Source of the DNA: Linyphia triangularis
Lineage: Eukaryota > Arthropoda > Arachnida > Araneae > Linyphiidae
NCBI GenBank assembly: GCA_963978545.1
Contig: OZ021731.1
Location: forward strand, 27,108,093 to 27,172,092
DNA length: 64,000 nucleotides
Reading direction: 5' to 3'
In this document: in pieces, positions 60,549 to 64,000 of the stretch
Layout of the letters: every line of letters begins with the position of its first letter
Numbering within the stretch: the stretch's first letter is position 1
Position numbers and translations under genes: made by a program
The notes under the pieces: generated by a model
The model's input: the letters and a program-made list of their open reading frames with translations, nothing else
The model's database searches: none
What the model was told of the DNA's origin: nothing

Positions 60549-60700
60549 AATGGGTCGTTCTTTTAATATCTGTATATGTGCGATACAGATATGAAAAAGT
60601 TCATTTGATATTATAATTTTTTTATAAAGTTTACATAAAACTGCTTTGTAAAAGCTACTGTCTTTTACCATAATGTTTGTCATTTCATCTACATTCGTGT

Positions 60701-60773
60701 GTCCGCGTGGCCTAACGGATACGGCATCTGACTTCGAATCAGAGGATTGCAGGTTCGAATCCTGTCGCGGACG
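60701..60773 (+). tRNA. tRNA-Arg-TCG: tRNA-Arg(TCG), C22 subtype
   Basis: A22C breaks a D-stem pair; G26A and A44G. Confidence 0.7.
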
Positions 60774-60924
60774 AATGGGAAGTTTTTATAATCTCTGTAT
60801 AAGTGCGATACAGATACGGAAAAGTTCATTTGATATTATATTTTTTTTTTAAGTTTACATAAAACTGCATGGTAAAAGCTACTGTCTTTTACCATAACGT
60901 TTGTCATTTCATCTTTATTCGTGT

Positions 60925-60964
60925 GTCAGCGTGGCCTAACGGATAAGGCATCTGACTTCGAATA
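60925..60964 (+). pseudogene. Half tRNA-Arg, 5' half only
   Basis: GTCAGCG start; stops at CTTCGAATA. Confidence 0.9.
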
Positions 60965-61024
60965 ACCGTTGAAAAAGCTATTGTTTTTTGCCATATTAGT
61001 ACGTAATTTCACGATACGATGTGA

Positions 61025-61097
61025 GTCCGCGTGGCCTAACGGATAAGGCGTCTGACTTCGAATCAGAAAATTGCAGGTTCGAATCCTGTCGCGGACG
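61025..61097 (+). tRNA. tRNA-Arg-TCG: tRNA-Arg(TCG)
   Basis: Consensus except one G-to-A change in the variable loop. Confidence 0.92.
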
Positions 61098-61248
61098 AAT
61101 GGGCCTTTATTTTAATCTCTGTATATGTGCGATACAGATACGAAAAAGTTCATTTGATGTTATATATTTTTTTTAAGTTTACATAAAACTGCATGGTAAA
61201 AGCTACTGTCTTTTACCATAACGTTTGTCATTTCATCTTCATTCGTGT

Positions 61249-61321
61249 GTCCGCGGGGCCTAACGGTTAAGGCATCTGACTTCGAATCAGAAGATTGCAG
61301 GTTCGAATCCTGTCGCGGACG
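61249..61321 (+). tRNA. tRNA-Arg-TCG: tRNA-Arg(TCG), G8/T20 subtype
   Basis: Identical to 56555-56627. Confidence 0.75.
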
Positions 61322-61474
61322 AATGGACAGTTCTTATAATCTCTGTATAAGTGCGATACAGGTACGAAAAAGTTCATTTGATATTATATATCTTTTTTTT
61401 AAGTTTACATAAAACTACTTTGTAAAAGCTACTCTCTTTTACCATAATGTTTGTCATTTCATCTTCATTCGTGT

Positions 61475-61547
61475 GTCCGCGTGGCATAACGGATAAGGCG
61501 TCTGACTTCGAATCAGAAGATTGCAGGTTCGAATCCTGTCGCGGACG
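61475..61547 (+). tRNA. tRNA-Arg-TCG: tRNA-Arg(TCG), A12 subtype
   Basis: Consensus except C12A; the anticodon loop is normal. Confidence 0.8.
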
Positions 61548-61712
61548 AATGGCCGGTTCTTATAATTTTTATATTCTCCACAAGTGTAATGGAAATTCAA
61601 AGGAGTTCATTTCTATATTATATATTTTTCAATAAGTTAAAACTTGACTTCATTGCAAAAACTTTTTATTTTCTCTGGCATGTGTTCATGATTATTACAT
61701 CTTCATTCGTGT

Positions 61713-61753
61713 GTCCGCGTGGCCAAAAGGATAAGGCGTCTCACTACGATTCA
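61713..61753 (+). pseudogene. Half tRNA-Arg, 5' half only
   Basis: Ends ACTACGATTCA (ACG in the truncated loop), then spacer. Confidence 0.9.
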
Positions 61754-61812
61754 TCGTTTTAAAAGCTACTGTTTTTTGCCATAGTGGTATGTAATTTCAC
61801 GAATCTGTGAGT

Positions 61813-61885
61813 GTCCGCGTGGCCTAACGGATAAGGCGTCTGACTTCGAATCAGAAGATTGCAGGTTCGAATCCTGTCGCGGACG
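61813..61885 (+). tRNA. tRNA-Arg-TCG: tRNA-Arg(TCG), consensus
   Basis: Exact array consensus. Confidence 0.97.
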
Positions 61886-62041
61886 AATGGGCCGTTCTTT
61901 TAATCTCTGTATATGTGCGATACAGATACGATAAAGTTCATTTTATATTATATATATATTTTTTTAAAGTTTACAAAAAAACTGCATTGTAAAAGCTGCT
62001 GTCTTTTGCCATAAAGTTTGTCATTTCACCAGCACATGTGT

Positions 62042-62114
62042 GTCCGCGTGGCCTAACGGATAAGGCGTCTGACTTCGAATCAGAAGATTGCAGGTTCGAA
62101 TCCTGTCGCGGACG
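62042..62114 (+). tRNA. tRNA-Arg-TCG: tRNA-Arg(TCG), consensus
   Basis: Exact array consensus. Confidence 0.97.
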
Positions 62115-62280
62115 AATGGGCTATTCTTATAATTTTTTATATTGTCCACAAGTGTAATGGAAATTCAAAGGAGTTCATTTCTATATTATATATTTTTAAA
62201 TAAGTTAACACTTGACTTCATTGCAAAAACTTTTTATTGTCTCTGGCATGTGTTCATGATTATTACATCTTCATTCGTGT

Positions 62281-62322
62281 GTCCGCGTGGCCTAAAGGAT
62301 AAGGCGTCTCACTTCGATTCAG
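62281..62322 (+). pseudogene. Half tRNA-Arg, 5' half only
   Basis: Same as 58359-58400. Confidence 0.9.
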
Positions 62323-62380
62323 CGTAGTAAAAGCTACTGTGTTTTGCCATAGTGGTATGTAATTTCACGAATCTGTGAGT

Positions 62381-62453
62381 GTGCGCGTGGCCTATCGGAT
62401 AACGCGTCTGACTTCGAATCAGAAGATTGCAGGTTCGAATCCTGTCGCGGACG
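62381..62453 (+). tRNA. tRNA-Arg-TCG: tRNA-Arg(TCG), weakened
   Basis: C3G, A15T and G24C: acceptor and D stems each lose a pair; possibly a pseudogene. Confidence 0.55.
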
Positions 62454-62603
62454 AATGGGTCGTTCTTTTAATATCTGTATATGTGCGATACAGATATGAA
62501 AAAGTTCATTTGATATTATATTTTTTTATAAAGTTTACATAAAACTGCATTGTAAAAGCTACTGTCTTTTACCATAATGTTTGTCATTTCATCTACTTCG
62601 TGT

Positions 62604-62676
62604 GTCCGCGTGGCCTAACGGATACGGCATCTGACTTCGAATCAGAGGATTGCAGGTTCGAATCCTGTCGCGGACG
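62604..62676 (+). tRNA. tRNA-Arg-TCG: tRNA-Arg(TCG), C22 subtype
   Basis: Identical to 60701-60773. Confidence 0.7.
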
Positions 62677-62827
62677 AATGGGCAGTTTTTATAATCTCTG
62701 TATAAGTGCGATACAGATATGAAAAAGTTCATTTGATATTATATTTTTTTATAAAGTTTACATAAAACTGCATTGTAAAAGCTCCTGTCTTTTACCATAA
62801 TGTTTGTCATTTCATCTTTATTCGTGT

Positions 62828-62867
62828 GTCCGCGTGGCCTTACGGATAAGGCATCTGACTTCGAATA
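62828..62867 (+). pseudogene. Half tRNA-Arg, 5' half only
   Basis: Stops at CTTCGAATA, then ACCGTTGT. Confidence 0.9.
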
Positions 62868-62927
62868 ACCGTTGTAAAAGCTATTGTTTTTGGCCATATT
62901 GGTACGTAATTTCACGATTCGATGTGT

Positions 62928-62999
62928 GTCCGCTTGGCCTAACGGATAAGGCGTCTGACTTCGAATCAGAAGATGCAGGTTCGAATCCTGTCGCGGACG
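62928..62999 (+). tRNA. tRNA-Arg-TCG: tRNA-Arg(TCG), 72 nt
   Basis: G7T breaks an acceptor pair and one T is missing from the variable loop (AGATGCAGG). Confidence 0.6.
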
Positions 63000-63150
63000 A
63001 ATGGGCCTTTATTTTAATCTCTGTATATGTGCGATACAGATACGAAAAAGTTCATTTGATATTATATATATTTTTTAAGTTTACATAAAACTGCATGGTA
63101 AAAGCTACTGTCTTTTACCATAATGTTTGTCATTTTATCTTCATTCGTGT

Positions 63151-63223
63151 GTCCGCGGGGATTAACGGTTAAGGCATCTGACTTCGAATCAGAAGATTGC
63201 AGGTTTAAATCCTGTCGCGGACG
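63151..63223 (+). pseudogene. tRNA-Arg(TCG), degraded
   Basis: G8/T20 subtype with D-stem GATT and T loop TTTAAAT, losing the C of TTC and part of the B box. Confidence 0.7.
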
Positions 63224-63376
63224 AATGGGCAGTTCTTATAATCTCTGTATAAGTGCGATACAGGTACGAAAAAGTTCATTTGATATTATATAACTTTTTT
63301 TTAAGTTTACATAAAACTACTTTGTAAAAGCTACTCTCTTTTACCATAATGTTTGTCATTTCATCTTCATTCGTGT

Positions 63377-63449
63377 GTCCGCGTGGCATAACGGATAAGG
63401 CGTCTGACTTCGAATCAGAAGATTGCAGGTTCGAATCCTGTCGCGGACG
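63377..63449 (+). tRNA. tRNA-Arg-TCG: tRNA-Arg(TCG), A12 subtype
   Basis: Identical to 61475-61547. Confidence 0.8.
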
Positions 63450-63614
63450 AATGGCCAGTTCTTATAATTTTTATATTCTCCACAAGTGTAATGGAAATTC
63501 AAAGGAGTTCATTTCTATATTATATATTTTTCAATAAGTTAACACTTGACTTCATTGCAAAAACTTTCTATTGTCTCTGGCATGTGTTCATGATTATTAC
63601 ATCTTCATTCGTGT

Positions 63615-63655
63615 GTCCGCGTGGCAAAAAGGATAAGGCGTCTCACTTCGATTCA
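63615..63655 (+). pseudogene. Half tRNA-Arg, 5' half only
   Basis: GGCAAAAAGGATAAGGC, ends ACTTCGATTCA. Confidence 0.9.
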
Positions 63656-63714
63656 TCGTTTTAAAAGCTACTGTTTTTTGCCATAATGGTATGTAATTTC
63701 ACGAATCTGTGAGT

Positions 63715-63787
63715 GTCCGCGTGGCCTATCGGATAAGGCGTCTGACTTCGAATCAGAAGATTGCAGGTTCGAATCCTGTCGCGGACG
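63715..63787 (+). tRNA. tRNA-Arg-TCG: tRNA-Arg(TCG)
   Basis: Consensus except A15T. Confidence 0.9.
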
Positions 63788-63953
63788 AATGGGCTGTTCT
63801 TATAATTTTTTATATTGTCCACAAGTGTAATGGAAATTCAAAGGAGTTCATTTCTATATTATATATTTTTAAATAAGTTAACACTTGACTTCATTGCAAA
63901 AACTTTTTATTGTCTCTGGCATGTGTTCATGATTATTACATCTTCATTCGTGT

Positions 63954-64000
63954 GTCCGCGTGGTATAACGGTTAAGGCATCTGACTTCGAATCAGAAGAT
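63954..64000 (+). tRNA. tRNA-Arg-TCG: tRNA-Arg(TCG), cut by the window edge
   Basis: First 47 nt only; D arm GTATAACGGTTAAGGC with normal T8 but T20, then the TCG anticodon arm. Confidence 0.7.

Larger units (their letters stand above)
53066..64000 (+). repeat. tRNA-Arg(TCG) tandem array with higher-order structure
   Basis: 57 tRNA or half-tRNA units in 10.9 kb, all on the plus strand, running past the window edge. Full-length units are 73 nt: acceptor GTCCGCG/CGCGGAC, D arm GCCTAACGGATAAGGC, anticodon arm TCTGA-CTTCGAA-TCAGA, T arm GCAGG-TTCGAAT-CCTGT, discriminator G. Start-to-start spacing is 223-239 bp, or 100 bp after a half unit. Two spacer types alternate: one with CTCTGTATATGTGCGATACA, the other with CACAAGTGTAATGGAAATTC. 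T runs 10-30 nt after many copies could stop Pol III. No CCA is encoded. Confidence 0.97.

Noticed and set aside
53062..63537. Many overlapping frames reading CPRGLTDKASDFESEDCRFE and CRGRM
   Set aside because: They are translations of the tRNA-Arg genes and spacers; the same peptide recurs only because the tRNA does.
53066..64000. CRISPR-like array (regular repeats with spacers)
   Set aside because: The repeats fold as tRNAs with A and B boxes, spacers are homologous to one another, and the context is eukaryotic.

Overview
The window is AT-rich eukaryotic DNA from an animal, most likely an arthropod and possibly a chelicerate (an inference from intron style and transposon content, not a firm assignment). 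There are no bacterial-type operons. Most of the sequence is introns, intergenic DNA and mobile elements. Three things stand out.

(1) 19.4-36.5 kb, minus strand: two tandem paralogous genes whose exons I joined by GT-AG sites and matching phases. Gene A (36514 to 32831, 3 exons, 439 aa) and gene B (31567 to 19452, 4 exons, 440 aa) each encode a signal peptide, one thrombospondin type-1 (TSP1) domain, two Ig-like domains, one membrane segment and a charged cytoplasmic tail. Both splice TSP1 to Ig at the same place and phase. I do not recognise a named orthologue.

(2) 53.07-64.0 kb, plus strand: a dense array of tRNA-Arg genes with anticodon TCG. I count 41 full-length copies, 15 half-length copies and one cut by the window edge. 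Spacing is about 224-239 bp, and every half copy is followed exactly 100 bp later by a full copy. Eight copies are identical. One copy keeps the Arg body but carries a TAC (Val) anticodon, and two carry ACG. The array is built of higher-order repeats and contains a near-perfect 2144-bp-offset duplication, so it is evolving by unequal exchange.

(3) The rest is a well-preserved record of mobile elements, many with visible target-site duplications: three hAT-like elements (4274-7000, 7723-9211, 23253-26954), two TTAA-flanked piggyBac-type MITEs (14286-14496, 42002-42150), a mariner element inserted in a (TA)n tract (43473-45994), a Tc1-type pseudogene with an intron, two copies of a ~178-bp tRNA-derived SINE, a 475-bp SINE, a foldback element, a Helitron-like end, a copia 3' end, a possible solo LTR, and broken copies of a THAP gene and of a multicopy uncharacterised gene family.

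Layout: 0-3 kb tandem repeats with CRE-like TGACGTCA sites and a promoter-like block; 3-9.2 kb DNA transposons; 9.2-19.4 kb AT-rich DNA with a SINE, a MITE and a doubtful small split ORF; 19.4-36.5 kb the TSP1/Ig gene pair with element-filled introns; 37-50.5 kb an 18S rRNA fragment, foldback, SINEs, a segmental duplication, mariner, THAP fragment and copia remnant; 51-53 kb the decayed multicopy gene; 53-64 kb the tRNA array. Exon structures, domain calls and element classes come from reading the sequence by eye; no database search was possible.
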